From the NCBI GenBank assembly GCA_023387135.1, contig JAEWIK010000147.1, positions 1-9,553 of the forward strand: a DNA stretch of 9,553 nt, written 5' to 3'. Below, in pieces: positions 1 to 8,837 of the stretch (its first letter is position 1; the number at the start of each line of letters is the position of its first letter). The position numbers and the translations under genes are program-made. Below the pieces are notes generated by a model, which saw only the letters and a list, made by a program, of their open reading frames with translations, was not told the DNA's origin and did no database searches. The DNA is from Actinomycetes bacterium. Its GTDB lineage: Bacteria; Actinomycetota; Actinomycetes; Propionibacteriales; Propionibacteriaceae.

Positions 1-385
1 ACGTTGCGCCGCAGGGCGTGGATCAGGTGGTTGCCGCCGATGCTGAGCGCATCACCGTCACCCGTCACCACCCAGACGTTGAGGTCCTCGCGCGCCATGG
101 CCAGGCCGGTCGCGATGGCAGGCGCCCGTCCGTGGATCGAGTGCATCCCGTAGGTGTCGACGTAGTACGGGAACCGGGACGAGCACCCGATGCCCGACAC
201 GATGACGGTGTTCTCGCGTCGGATGCCGAGCTGGGGCATCAGGCCCTGGAAGGTCGCGAGGATCGCGTAGTCGCCGCAGCCGGGACACCAGCGCACCTCC
301 TGGTCGGAGGTGAACTCCTTGCGGTTCATCGGGCTCACGGCGAGCGGGACGTTCCGCAGGCCGAGCGGCGTCGTGGGAGTGGCTG

Positions 386-389
<4 letters not shown>
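1..389 (-). CDS. korB: 2-oxoglutarate:ferredoxin oxidoreductase, beta subunit (partial, C-terminus off the left edge)
   Basis: Thiamine-diphosphate (TPP) subunit of KorAB, which oxidatively decarboxylates 2-oxoglutarate to succinyl-CoA in the cytoplasm and passes electrons to ferredoxin. The window holds the first 129 codons. Visible are RWCPGCGDY (C35 and C38, the CxxC expected to bind a 4Fe-4S cluster), [11 protein letters not shown] with a third cysteine at 69, the stretch [16 protein letters not shown] (80-95) typical of the family, and the TPP/Mg motif [14 protein letters not shown] at 108-121. The start is GTG at 389: it overlaps the korA stop as GTGA and has a GGAGG Shine-Dalgarno 7 nt upstream (397-401, minus strand). 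An internal ATG at codon 21 (329) would still keep the core motifs but lacks this coupling. The fourth cluster cysteine and the C-terminus lie outside the window. Family assignment is very secure; 2-oxoglutarate rather than pyruvate as substrate rests on similarity and on its partner KorA. Confidence 0.95.
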
Positions 390-2284
<1,895 letters not shown>

Positions 2285-2321
2285 GGGAGGGGCATCTTCT
2301 TTCCTTGGCGTCCGACGAGCC

Positions 2322-2350
2322 AGCTTACCGGGTGCTCACGAAGCCTCCTG
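2322..2350 (-). promoter_or_regulatory. Candidate korAB promoter
   Basis: On the minus strand a TAAGCT hexamer (2327 down to 2322) fits the actinobacterial TAnnnT -10 pattern. It would start transcription near 2315, giving a leader of about 30 nt before the korA ATG. The hexamer 17 nt upstream (CAGGAG, 2350-2345) is a poor -35 match. It lies in the 235-bp divergent spacer shared with the mannosyltransferase gene; the rest of that spacer shows only short GC-rich palindromes and no recognisable operator. Weak prediction. Confidence 0.25.
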
Positions 2351-2484
2351 TCGCCCGCGACGTGGGACGACACCGGTCGGGCCCGGCTGCACGGTCTCCC
2401 GCATGGAACTGTGGGGTAATTGGGTCGGGCGGCCGCGTCGGCCGTCATCGTCCACCGTCCCGCCGGGAGCCGGTGGGGGCGCAA

Positions 2485-2490
2485 TAGTCT
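2485..2490 (+). promoter_or_regulatory. Candidate -10 box of the mannosyltransferase operon
   Basis: TAGTCT on the plus strand fits the TAnnnT -10 consensus common in high-GC actinobacteria. Transcription would begin near 2497, leaving a leader of about 23 nt that holds the GGAAGGA ribosome binding site. No convincing -35 hexamer is visible 16-19 nt upstream in this GC-rich stretch. Confidence 0.33.
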
Positions 2491-2502
2491 GTTGCAGGAC
2501 GC

Positions 2503-2509
2503 GGAAGGA
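2503..2509 (+). promoter_or_regulatory. Ribosome binding site deciding the mannosyltransferase start
   Basis: GGAAGGA lies 10 nt before GTG 2520 and 16 nt before the in-frame ATG 2526. The spacing favours the GTG. The reading frame stays open far upstream (to 1944), but that part is antisense to korA and lacks a ribosome binding site. Confidence 0.55.
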
Positions 2510-2519
2510 CGGACCACTC

Positions 2520-3989
2520 GTGGCGATGCCGGCACCAGGACAGCTCCGTGGGGAGCTGGCTGCGGCGTGGGCGTCCCGGGCGGTGCGGCGCGGGCTCGTC
2601 GGCACGACACTGCTCTTCATCGGTTCGCTGACCCCCGCCTACCTGCCGCAGAACACCCCGTTGTGGCAGCCGTTGCGCGAGTTGGGGCTCGACTCGTGGC
2701 CTGCCCGCCTGCTCGGCACTGTCATCGCCGTGCTCGGCCTCGGCCTGCTCATGCAGGCGTGGCTGAAGCTGCGGCCCAACCCCGACCTGCCGGCGAAGGC
2801 GTGGGCGATCCTGGTGCTGTGGAGCCTGCCGCTGCTGATAGCGCCGCCGATCTTCAGCCACGACGCCTACGCCTACGCCGCCGAGGGCTGGCTGCTGCGC
2901 AACGGCCTGAACCCCTACCAGAACCCGATCAGCGTGCTCCCCGGTGCTTTCGCCGACCAGGCCGCGTGGGCCTGGCGGTACACGACGGCGATGTATCCGC
3001 CCTTGTCTCTGCAGATGTTCCACGGCCTCGTGGCACTCGCGCAGAACAACCCGTTCCTGGCGGCGGTGGCCATGCGCCTGCCCGCGCTGGTGGGGGTCGT
3101 GCTCATCGTCGCCCTCCTGCCGAAGCTGGCCCGCCGGACGGGCGCCGACCCGACGTCCACCGCCTGGTTCGGCGTGCTCAACCCCATCCTCATCATCGAT
3201 TTCGTCGGCGGCTGCCACAACGACGCGCTCATGGTGGGCCTGGTGGTGTTGGCGCTCTGGCTGGCGTTCGACTCCCGCTTCCTGCTCGCCGCCGTCACTG
3301 TCGGCGTGGCGGCGTCCATCAAGCAGCCGGCGATCCTCGCCGCCTGGCCCGTCGCGCTCATCGGCCACCCGTGGACGTCGTTCGCCGTCCGCGACAGCCT
3401 GCGGTCTCTCGGACGGCTGGCGTTCGCCACCGGCATCGCCGTGGCGACGTTCGCAGGCCTCACGTGGGCGACAGGGCTCGGCTACGGCTGGATCTGGGCC
3501 TGGGAGACTCCCGGGACGATCATCACGCTCGCCCCGACCAGCCTCATCGGCGGAGCTGCCATGGGCATCCTCAACCTCCTCGGCCTGCCCGCCGCGGCGG
3601 CGACCGCCTGGAACGTGGTGCGCGCTGCCGGCCTCGTCGTCACGCTGGTCATCATGGTCTGGATGGCGCTCACCGTCGGCAGGCGCCGTCCTGTGACCTT
3701 CCTGAGCTGGGGCTATCTCGTCTTCGCCTTCGGCGGGATAGCCATGAACAGCTGGTACCTCACCTGGGGCGGGCTGCTGCTGCCGCTCACCCGTCCGTCG
3801 AGGCGCGTCACCAGCGGCGCCGTGCTGATCATGGCGGTGCTGCTCACCTACTCGGCGGGCAACCTCGCGTGGCGCAACGACGCGATCGGTATCGTGCTGG
3901 GGGCGGCGGTCCTGCTGTTCGCCATCGCGGGGCGCCACGCGCGCCAGCACGCGGAACCCACCCTCGAGCTTCAGGAGTCCACCAGGTGA
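2520..3989 (+). CDS. mptB: Polyprenol-phosphomannose-dependent alpha-1,6-mannosyltransferase, MptB-like (GT-C fold membrane protein)
   Basis: Probable integral-membrane glycosyltransferase that adds alpha-1,6-mannose from polyprenyl-phosphomannose to the backbone of lipomannan/lipoarabinomannan-type glycolipids on the outer face of the membrane. The 489-residue protein is dominated by hydrophobic helices from about residue 27 to 480. The first large loop has FSHDAYAYAAEG (112-123), with acidic residue D115 in the position of the GT-C catalytic aspartate, then GLNPYQNP (129-136). YPPLSLQMFHG (159-169) and GGCHNDALMVG (230-240) also match the MptA/MptB family. GTG 2520 is chosen from the GGAAGGA site; ATG 2526 is the alternative. 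The gene is divergent from korAB and its stop overlaps the next start as GTGA, indicating an operon. Fold and family are clear; the precise acceptor, and MptB rather than MptA, are not decided by sequence alone. Confidence 0.82.
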   Translation: MAMPAPGQLRGELAAAWASRAVRRGLVGTTLLFIGSLTPAYLPQNTPLWQPLRELGLDSWPARLLGTVIAVLGLGLLMQAWLKLRPNPDLPAKAWAILVLWSLPLLIAPPIFSHDAYAYAAEGWLLRNGLNPYQNPISVLPGAFADQAAWAWRYTTAMYPPLSLQMFHGLVALAQNNPFLAAVAMRLPALVGVVLIVALLPKLARRTGADPTSTAWFGVLNPILIIDFVGGCHNDALMVGLVVLALWLAFDSRFLLAAVTVGVAASIKQPAILAAWPVALIGHPWTSFAVRDSLRSLGRLAFATGIAVATFAGLTWATGLGYGWIWAWETPGTIITLAPTSLIGGAAMGILNLLGLPAAAATAWNVVRAAGLVVTLVIMVWMALTVGRRRPVTFLSWGYLVFAFGGIAMNSWYLTWGGLLLPLTRPSRRVTSGAVLIMAVLLTYSAGNLAWRNDAIGIVLGAAVLLFAIAGRHARQHAEPTLELQESTR

Positions 3990-4915
3990 CAGACGCCGAC
4001 GTACTGGTCGAGGTCGCCGACGGGGTGGGGCGGATCCGCCTCAACCGCCCGCGCGCCATCAACGCCCTCTCGTTCGCCATGCTGCGTGCCATCGCGCGTG
4101 CGCTGGAGGAGTTCAGGGACGACCCGGCGGTCGAGCGCGTCGAGTTGAGCGGCGACGGGGAGCGCGGCCTCTGCGCGGGCGCCGACGTGAGGGAACTGAG
4201 GAACGTGGTGCTGGACGGCGCCGACCCCGCCGGCTTCCTGGGCGTCGAGTACGCGCTCGACCTCGCCATCGCGAGGTTCCCGAAGCCCTACACGGCGATC
4301 ATGGACGGCATCACGATGGGCGGCGGCCTCGGGCTGTCGGCGCACGGCTCGGACAGGGTGGTGACCCCGCGTTCCCTGCTCGCGATGCCCGAGACGCAGA
4401 TCGGCCTCTATCCCGACGTGTTGATGACCTGGCGGCTCTCCCGGATGCCGTCCGAGGTGGGGACGCACCTCGCCCTGACGGGGGCGTCAGTGACCGCCGC
4501 GGACGCGCTCTGGCTCGGCCTGGCGGACAGGGCCGAGGGCGACCTGCCGCCGGCGACGCTGGCCGCCGATCACGACTGGATCGCCGAGTGCTACGCGTCG
4601 GACGACCCCGTGGAGATCGCCGACAGGCTGGCCCGGCACCCGCACCCGGCCGCCAGGGCGGCGGCGGAGACCATCACCGGACGAAGCCCGCTGGCGATCC
4701 ACGTCGCGCTGGCTGCGATGCGGCGCGCGGCGTCCATGACCCTCGAACAGGTGGCCGAGCAGGACCTGGTGGCGTGTTCGGCCATGGCACGCCACCCCGA
4801 CTTCGCCGAGGGCGTCAGGGCGCAGCTCGTCGACCGCGACCGCTCCCCGCGCTGGACCCACGCCGGGCTGGACGACGTGACGCCCGCCGAGGTGGAGGCG
4901 ATCTTCTGCGCGTGA
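3986..4915 (+). CDS. Enoyl-CoA hydratase/isomerase superfamily protein, 3-hydroxyisobutyryl-CoA hydrolase-like
   Basis: Cytoplasmic crotonase-fold enzyme acting on an acyl-CoA thioester; best guess is 3-hydroxyisobutyryl-CoA hydrolase (valine degradation) or a close relative. The 309-residue protein shows the CoA/oxyanion segments GLCAGADVREL (61-71) and DGITMGGGLGLSAHGSDRVVT (107-127), then AMPETQIGLYPDV (133-145), where E136 and D144 occupy the two catalytic acid positions of the hydrolase family. The C-terminal DFAEGVRAQLVDRDRSPRW (272-290) is typical of hydrolases rather than plain hydratases. Two oddities: after PDV the usual GG/GA is replaced by LM (146-147), and the protein is some 40 residues shorter than typical homologues, apparently in the region around 185-215. 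The GTG start at 3986 overlaps the upstream stop and has AGGAG (3973-3977) 8 nt before it. Coupling to a mannosyltransferase gives no obvious pathway link. Substrate is uncertain. Confidence 0.85.
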   Translation: MTDADVLVEVADGVGRIRLNRPRAINALSFAMLRAIARALEEFRDDPAVERVELSGDGERGLCAGADVRELRNVVLDGADPAGFLGVEYALDLAIARFPKPYTAIMDGITMGGGLGLSAHGSDRVVTPRSLLAMPETQIGLYPDVLMTWRLSRMPSEVGTHLALTGASVTAADALWLGLADRAEGDLPPATLAADHDWIAECYASDDPVEIADRLARHPHPAARAAAETITGRSPLAIHVALAAMRRAASMTLEQVAEQDLVACSAMARHPDFAEGVRAQLVDRDRSPRWTHAGLDDVTPAEVEAIFCA

Positions 4916-4925
4916 GACGGCGCGA

Positions 4926-5729
4926 TCAGTCGGCGTAGTCGACGACCACGGGCGCGTGGTCACTCATCCGCGACTCGTAGTCGGCTTCCTTGTCGGTGGT
5001 GCCGGTGAGCGCGCGTCTGGCGAGCCCCGGGCTCGCGAGGTGGTAGTCGATCCGCCAGCCGACGTCCTTGGCGAAGGACTGGCCGAGCCAGCTCCACCAG
5101 GAGTAGGGGCCCTTCTCGCCGGGGTGCAGGTGGCGCATGACGTCCACGAGCGTGCGGGGGGAGAGCAGGCTGTCGAACCACTCCCGTTCCTCGGGCAGGA
5201 AGCCGGGGTGCCGGGAGTTGCTGCTCCAGTTCCTGAGGTCGGCCTTCGTGTGGGCGATGTTGAAGTCGCCCATCACGAGGAACTCCAGGCCCGCCGCCTT
5301 CGCCTCCCGCCGGGAACGCGCGAGGTAGGGCCTGAACGAGCGCATGAAGTGCACCTTGCGCTTGTAGCGGTGCAACTCGGCGGCGTCCCGGTCGGGGTAC
5401 CCGCCCTTGGGCAGGTACAGCGACGCGACACGCAGCCCCGGCAGGTCGATCTCCAGGTACCTGCCCTCGGCGTCCCGCAGGTAGCCGAACCCCTCCCTGA
5501 CGGCGAGCGGTTCCTGGCGCGTGAGCAGCGCGACGCCGTTGCGCCCCGGCAGGTTCCCCTCGTGGTACGTGACGTGGTAACCCTCGAACATGTCGTAGGG
5601 GAGCAGCGCCGTGGGGCAGCGCACCTCCTGCAGGGCCACGATGTCGCAGTCGCGCGCGGCCAACCACTCCCCGAAGCCCCTGCGGGCGGCGGCACGGATG
5701 CCGTTGACGTTGGCGGTGGCGATTCTCAC
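4926..5729 (-). CDS. xthA: Exodeoxyribonuclease III / AP endonuclease (EEP family)
   Basis: DNA-repair enzyme that cleaves at abasic sites and trims 3' ends in base excision repair, using Mg2+. The 267 residues match the family length. Conserved residues are all present: N8 in TANVNGIRA, E35 in LQEVR, Y105 in LYLPKGGYP, D155 and N157 in MGDFNIAHTKADL, D228 in WRIDYHLASP and the catalytic pair D257-H258 in SDHAPVVVDY. The start is GTG at 5729, since the mature family N-terminus MRIATANVNGIRA begins exactly there; the Shine-Dalgarno is poor. It lies 60 bp downstream of yajQ on the same strand and may be cotranscribed with it. Its 3' end is 10 bp from the convergent CoA-enzyme gene with no terminator between. 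Strong assignment. Confidence 0.95.
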   Translation of the reverse strand: MRIATANVNGIRAAARRGFGEWLAARDCDIVALQEVRCPTALLPYDMFEGYHVTYHEGNLPGRNGVALLTRQEPLAVREGFGYLRDAEGRYLEIDLPGLRVASLYLPKGGYPDRDAAELHRYKRKVHFMRSFRPYLARSRREAKAAGLEFLVMGDFNIAHTKADLRNWSSNSRHPGFLPEEREWFDSLLSPRTLVDVMRHLHPGEKGPYSWWSWLGQSFAKDVGWRIDYHLASPGLARRALTGTTDKEADYESRMSDHAPVVVDYAD

Positions 5730-5752
5730 GACTGCCCGTACGACGTCGAAGG

Positions 5753-5768
5753 CGCCCCCGGCGGGGCG
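5753..5768 (-). terminator. Small GC hairpin between yajQ and xthA (possible terminator or leader element)
   Basis: A perfect 6-bp stem, CGCCCC (5753-5758) with GGGGCG (5763-5768), closes a 4-nt loop, 21 nt downstream of the yajQ stop and 23 nt upstream of the xthA start. There is no T-run, so it may merely lower read-through or protect the yajQ transcript end. In sequence this GC-rich such a hairpin can arise by chance. Confidence 0.28.
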
Positions 5769-5789
5769 TTCAGCGACCGGCTCACCCGG

Positions 5790-6281
5790 TTACCTGTAGT
5801 TGGTGAACTGGACGGCGAAGTCGTAGTCGGCTTCGCGGATGAGCGCCTGGACCGCCTGCAGGTCGTCCCGCTTCTTGGAGAAGACGCGCAGTTCGTCACC
5901 CTGGATCTGCGTGCGGATGCCCTTGGGGCCCTCGTCACGGATGAGCTTGGAGATCGCGCGCGCGTTGTCGGACGAGATGCCGTTCTCCAGCGTCGCGGAG
6001 ATCTTCCAGAGCTTGCCCGACAGGCGAGGGTCGCCGGCGTTGAGCGACTTCAGATCGACCTTGCGGCGGACGAGCATGGTCTTGAACACGTCGAGGATGG
6101 CCTTGACCCGTTCCTCGCCGTTCGCCTCCATCTCGACGACCTCGCCCGACCACTTGATGGAGGCGTCGGTGCCCTTGAAGTCGAACCGGTTCCTGACCTC
6201 CTTCGCCGCCATGTTGAGCGCGTTCTCGACCTCTTGGTGGTCGATCTTGTTCACGATGTCGAAGGAGCTCTCACCAGCCAT
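5790..6281 (-). CDS. yajQ: YajQ family nucleotide (cyclic di-GMP) binding protein
   Basis: Small cytoplasmic protein of the UPF0234/YajQ family; some proteobacterial members bind cyclic di-GMP and modulate transcription, but the role in actinobacteria is not established. The 163 residues equal the family's usual length. It starts [14 protein letters not shown], has [13 protein letters not shown] (30-42), then [17 protein letters not shown] in the middle, and ends with the conserved [20 protein letters not shown] block and [10 protein letters not shown]. The frame stays open to an ATG at 6362, but that would add 27 non-conserved residues and run to the edge of the tRNA gene; ATG 6281 matches the family N-terminus, although its Shine-Dalgarno (GGGGCAG) is weak. 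It shares an 81-bp divergent spacer with tRNA-Tyr and is followed by xthA. Confidence 0.93.
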   Translation of the reverse strand: MAGESSFDIVNKIDHQEVENALNMAAKEVRNRFDFKGTDASIKWSGEVVEMEANGEERVKAILDVFKTMLVRRKVDLKSLNAGDPRLSGKLWKISATLENGISSDNARAISKLIRDEGPKGIRTQIQGDELRVFSKKRDDLQAVQALIREADYDFAVQFTNYR

Positions 6282-6321
6282 GGAGCCATTCTGCCCCAGC
6301 CCGGCGGATACCCCACGACGA

Positions 6322-6352
6322 TTGGTGGCCGAGCGTCCGTTGTTGCTAGAGT
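6322..6352 (+). promoter_or_regulatory. Candidate tRNA-Tyr promoter
   Basis: TTGGTG (6322-6327) and TAGAGT (6347-6352) are spaced by 19 nt and resemble -35 and -10 boxes of the housekeeping sigma factor. The predicted start near 6359 is 4 nt before the mature tRNA 5' end, a short leader as is common for single tRNA genes. The spacer is longer than the 17-nt optimum. Confidence 0.42.
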
Positions 6353-6362
6353 GTCCGGGCAC

Positions 6363-6444
6363 GGCAGGTTGCCCGAGTGGCCAAAGGGAGCGGTCTGTAA
6401 AACCGTCGGCTCAGCCTACGTAGGTTCGAACCCTACACCTGCCA
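6363..6444 (+). tRNA. tRNA-Tyr (anticodon GUA), class II with long variable arm
   Basis: A full cloverleaf can be drawn. The acceptor stem is GGCAGGT (6363-6369) with ACCTGCC (6437-6443), and the discriminator base is A6444. The D arm has a CCC/GGG stem (6372-6374). The anticodon stem is GCGGT/ACCGT with loop CTGTAAA, giving GTA at 6397-6399. A variable arm has stem GGC/GCC. The T arm is GTAGG-TTCGAAC-CCTAC (6420-6436). The long variable arm together with GUA is the expected bacterial tRNA-Tyr. The 3' CCA is not encoded (the genome reads CCC after the discriminator), so it must be added by the CCA-adding enzyme. The gene stands alone, with yajQ divergent upstream and a strong hairpin 8 nt downstream. 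Confidence 0.96.
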
Positions 6445-6452
6445 CCCGCGAC

Positions 6453-6495
6453 AAGAGGCCCCCGACAAGGCATGATGCCGAGTCGGGGGCCTCTT
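6453..6495. terminator. Strong hairpin terminator, probably bidirectional (tRNA-Tyr and GH3 gene)
   Basis: A perfect 14-bp inverted repeat, AAGAGGCCCCCGAC (6453-6466) with GTCGGGGGCCTCTT (6482-6495), encloses a 15-nt loop that can itself fold (GGCA/TGCC). It lies 8 nt after the tRNA and 12 nt after the stop of the convergent beta-glucosidase gene. The T-run is short (CTCTT), as often in high-GC genomes, and the AAGAG/CTCTT ends make it symmetrical, so it can stop transcription from both sides. Confidence 0.85.
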
Positions 6496-6507
6496 GGGTC
6501 CCGAGGG

Positions 6508-8781
6508 TCACGCGCGCACTCTCAGCAGTGCGGCGGCTGCCTGCTCGGTGACCGCGGAGGTGCCGCCGATCCAGACGTCGATCTCTGTCTCGTCCTGCAC
6601 CCAGGCGCGGGTGACGGCGCTCCAGTACCGAAGCTGGTGGGGGCCGAGGTCGAAGCTGACTGTCGCGGTCTCGCCCGGTGCCAGCGTGATCCGCTTGAAG
6701 CCCTTCAGCTCACGCAGCGGCCTCGTGGACAGCCCGTGGCGCTGGTGGACGTAGAGCTGCACCACCTCGTCGGCGGGCCGTGCTGACGTGTTGGTCACCT
6801 CGACCGACGCCCTCGCCGTGTCGCCGATCCTGACCTCGGAGGTGTCGAGCGCCGGCGCCCCGTACTCGAACGTCGCGTACGACAGGCCGTGGCCGAACCG
6901 CCAGAGCGGGGTGGACTCCTCGTCCCAGTAGCGGCTGGCCTGGCCGTCGGGGTCGAAAGTCCTGTAGTGGTTGTAGACCATGGGCACTTGGCCGACTGTC
7001 CTGGGCCACGTGAAGGGCAGGCGCCCGGCGGGCGACGTGTCACCGAAGAGGGCGGCAGCGACGGCGTCGCCTCCCCGGGTGCCGGGGTACCAGACGTGCA
7101 GGATGGCCGGGACGTGCTCGGCCGCCCACCGCAGGTCGAGCGGGCGGCCCGCCATGACCAGGGCGACGGTCGGGGTGCCGGTCGCGACCACCGCCTGGAG
7201 GAGTTCGAGCTGGCGTCCGGGCAGGTCGAGGGACGAGGTCGAGGCCTTCTCGCCGATCTGGTTCTGGCTCTGCCCGACCACGACCACGGCGACCTCGGAC
7301 GCCGCCGCGAGCGCGACAGCGCGGGCGAGTTCGGCGTCGTCGTCGAAGTCGTCGGCCACGACGGGCAGGCCGTGGTCGCGTTCGTCGAACATGGACGGGA
7401 ACAGCCGGGTCGGCGGACGGACGCCGGCCGCGTACTCGACGCGCACGCCCTCGCCCGCGCGGGCGCGGAGGCCGCCGAGGATCGTCACTGTCTCGTCGGT
7501 GTCGTGCTCGAAGACCCACGGGCCGAGGGTGTCCCGCTGCGAATCGGCGAGTTGCCCGATCACCGCGATGGAACGCTGCCCGGCCAGCGGCAGCAGCGAG
7601 TCGTCGTTCTTCAGCAGGACGAGCGTCTTCTCCGCGGCGATCCTCGCCACGTCGCGGTGCCGCGGGTCGGCGAGGACGGCCGGGGCGGCGTCCTCGTCCA
7701 CGTACGGCTGCTCGAACAGGCCGAGCCGGAACTTGGCCTCGAGCACCCGGCGCACCGACCTGTCGAGGTCGGCCTCGCTGACGAGCCCTGCTGCGACGGC
7801 CTCGGGCAGGTGGGCGTAGGCGGGATCGCCGATGCACATCTCGAGGTCGACGCCGGCGGCCAGCGCCCGGGCGCCCGCATCGGTGAGGTCGCTGGCGAAG
7901 TGCTGGGTAGCGAGCGACCGGACGGCGTTCGCGTCGCTGACCACCCAGCCCTGGAAGCCGAACTCATCGCGCAGCGTGTCGTTGAGCAGCCAGCGGTTCC
8001 CGCACGCGGGGACGCCGTTGAGGTCCATGTAGGCGCTCATGATGTTGCCGGCGCCCGCCTCGACGGCGGCCCGGAAGGGCGGCAGGTAGAGGTTGTGGAG
8101 TTCGGAGTCGGAGAGGTCGACGTCGTCGTAGTCCCTGCCGCCGCGGGCGGCGCCGTAGCCGGCGAAGTGCTTGGGCCCGGCGATGATCCTGTCGGACGCG
8201 CCCGGCTCACCCTGGAAGCCGCGCACCTGGGCGGCTGCCGCGGCGGCACCCAGGACGGGGTCCTCCCCCGCGCCCTCGACGATGCGGCCCCAGCGGGGGT
8301 CGCGCGCGATGTCGACCATCGGGGCGAAGGTCCACTGGATGCCCACCGCCCGTGCCTCCCGGGCGGCCACCGCCTGGCCCTGTTCGATGACTTCCGGGCA
8401 CCACGACGCCGCCAGCGCGATCGGCACCGGCAGGATCGTCCGCAGGCCGTGGATGACGTCGAAGCCGAAGATCAGCGGGATGCCGAGCCGGCTGCCCGCG
8501 AGCGCGCGGCGCTGGAGCGCGTTCGCCAGCGCGGGGTCGGAGACGAACAGCAGGGACCCGGCGCCGGCCCGGTCGAGGGCCTCCTCGACCGCCGCCGGCT
8601 GCTTCAGGGCTTCCCGTTGCGCGTCGGTGAGCGAGTCGGCGTCCGGCGGCGTCTCGCCGGACCCGAAGTAGAAGTACTGGGTGAGCTGACCGGCCTTCTC
8701 CTCGAGGGTGAGCCGGCCGAGCAGGTCGTCGGCCCGTTCTCGGGGATCGAGCGCGGGATCGAGGTAGGGCAGAGCGGTCAT
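6508..8781 (-). CDS. bglX: Beta-glucosidase, glycoside hydrolase family 3 (BglX-like), cytoplasmic
   Basis: Hydrolyses terminal beta-D-glucosyl (or related beta-glycosyl) residues of short sugars by a retaining mechanism. The 757 residues match BglX-type GH3 enzymes. The N-terminal barrel has FGFDVIHG (105-112), DPRWGRIVEGAGEDP (161-175), KHFAGYG (204-210) and the nucleophile D283 in GWVVSDANAV. The C-terminal alpha/beta domain has LVLLKNDDSLLPL (387-399) and GEKASTSSLDLPGRQ (510-523), with E511 a likely acid/base. A fibronectin-III-like domain follows, ending near PLRELKGFKRITLAPGETATVSFDL. No signal peptide or lipobox is visible, so it probably acts on imported oligosaccharides. ATG 8781 is preferred because TGAGG lies 6 nt before it; ATG 8793, four codons upstream, has no ribosome binding site. 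The gene stands alone, with no transporter or regulator beside it, so the natural substrate is open. Confidence 0.93.
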   Translation of the reverse strand: MTALPYLDPALDPRERADDLLGRLTLEEKAGQLTQYFYFGSGETPPDADSLTDAQREALKQPAAVEEALDRAGAGSLLFVSDPALANALQRRALAGSRLGIPLIFGFDVIHGLRTILPVPIALAASWCPEVIEQGQAVAAREARAVGIQWTFAPMVDIARDPRWGRIVEGAGEDPVLGAAAAAAQVRGFQGEPGASDRIIAGPKHFAGYGAARGGRDYDDVDLSDSELHNLYLPPFRAAVEAGAGNIMSAYMDLNGVPACGNRWLLNDTLRDEFGFQGWVVSDANAVRSLATQHFASDLTDAGARALAAGVDLEMCIGDPAYAHLPEAVAAGLVSEADLDRSVRRVLEAKFRLGLFEQPYVDEDAAPAVLADPRHRDVARIAAEKTLVLLKNDDSLLPLAGQRSIAVIGQLADSQRDTLGPWVFEHDTDETVTILGGLRARAGEGVRVEYAAGVRPPTRLFPSMFDERDHGLPVVADDFDDDAELARAVALAAASEVAVVVVGQSQNQIGEKASTSSLDLPGRQLELLQAVVATGTPTVALVMAGRPLDLRWAAEHVPAILHVWYPGTRGGDAVAAALFGDTSPAGRLPFTWPRTVGQVPMVYNHYRTFDPDGQASRYWDEESTPLWRFGHGLSYATFEYGAPALDTSEVRIGDTARASVEVTNTSARPADEVVQLYVHQRHGLSTRPLRELKGFKRITLAPGETATVSFDLGPHQLRYWSAVTRAWVQDETEIDVWIGGTSAVTEQAAAALLRVRA

Positions 8782-8787
8782 CGTTGG

Positions 8788-8792
8788 CCTCA
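8788..8792 (-). promoter_or_regulatory. Ribosome binding site choosing the GH3 start
   Basis: TGAGG on the minus strand is placed 6 nt before ATG 8781. It overlaps the upstream in-frame ATG 8793, which itself has only GCACGAA before it. This supports the shorter protein. Confidence 0.55.
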
Positions 8793-8831
8793 TTTCGTGC
8801 GAGAGCGCGCCGCATCACGCGGTCTGGCGCC

Positions 8832-8837
8832 ACGCTA
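8832..8837 (-). promoter_or_regulatory. Candidate -10 box of the GH3 gene
   Basis: TAGCGT read on the minus strand (8837 to 8832) fits TAnnnT and predicts a leader of about 44 nt. The 8-mer TAGCGTGG recurs at the putative arr -10. The -35 region (GTCAGG) is a weak match. I see no LacI- or CcpA-type operator in 8794-8943; the rest of that gap holds the possible arr terminator. Confidence 0.28.

Noticed and set aside
2349..2372. Possible operator: TGTCG/CGACA with nested GTCG/CGAC in the korA-mannosyltransferase spacer
   Set aside because: Stems of 4-5 bp in sequence this GC-rich are expected by chance, and I recognise no regulator family with this site.
2445..3950. 501-codon minus-strand open frame opposite the mannosyltransferase
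   Set aside because: Rich in Arg, Gln, Glu and His with no fold signature; it mirrors a membrane-protein gene on the plus strand.
2420..3985. N-terminal 522-codon extension of the CoA-enzyme frame through the mannosyltransferase gene
   Set aside because: The translation of this part is Arg/Ala/His/Pro-rich without any motif, and the MptB-like frame is the real one; family homology begins just after GTG 3986.
6282..6362. 27-codon N-terminal extension of YajQ to ATG 6362
   Set aside because: It is not conserved in the family, would abut the tRNA 5' end and occupies the region where the tRNA promoter is expected.
6363..6444. tRNA-Tyr as an integration site for a genomic island
   Set aside because: No integrase, no duplicated tRNA 3' end within the window, and flanking genes share the same composition.
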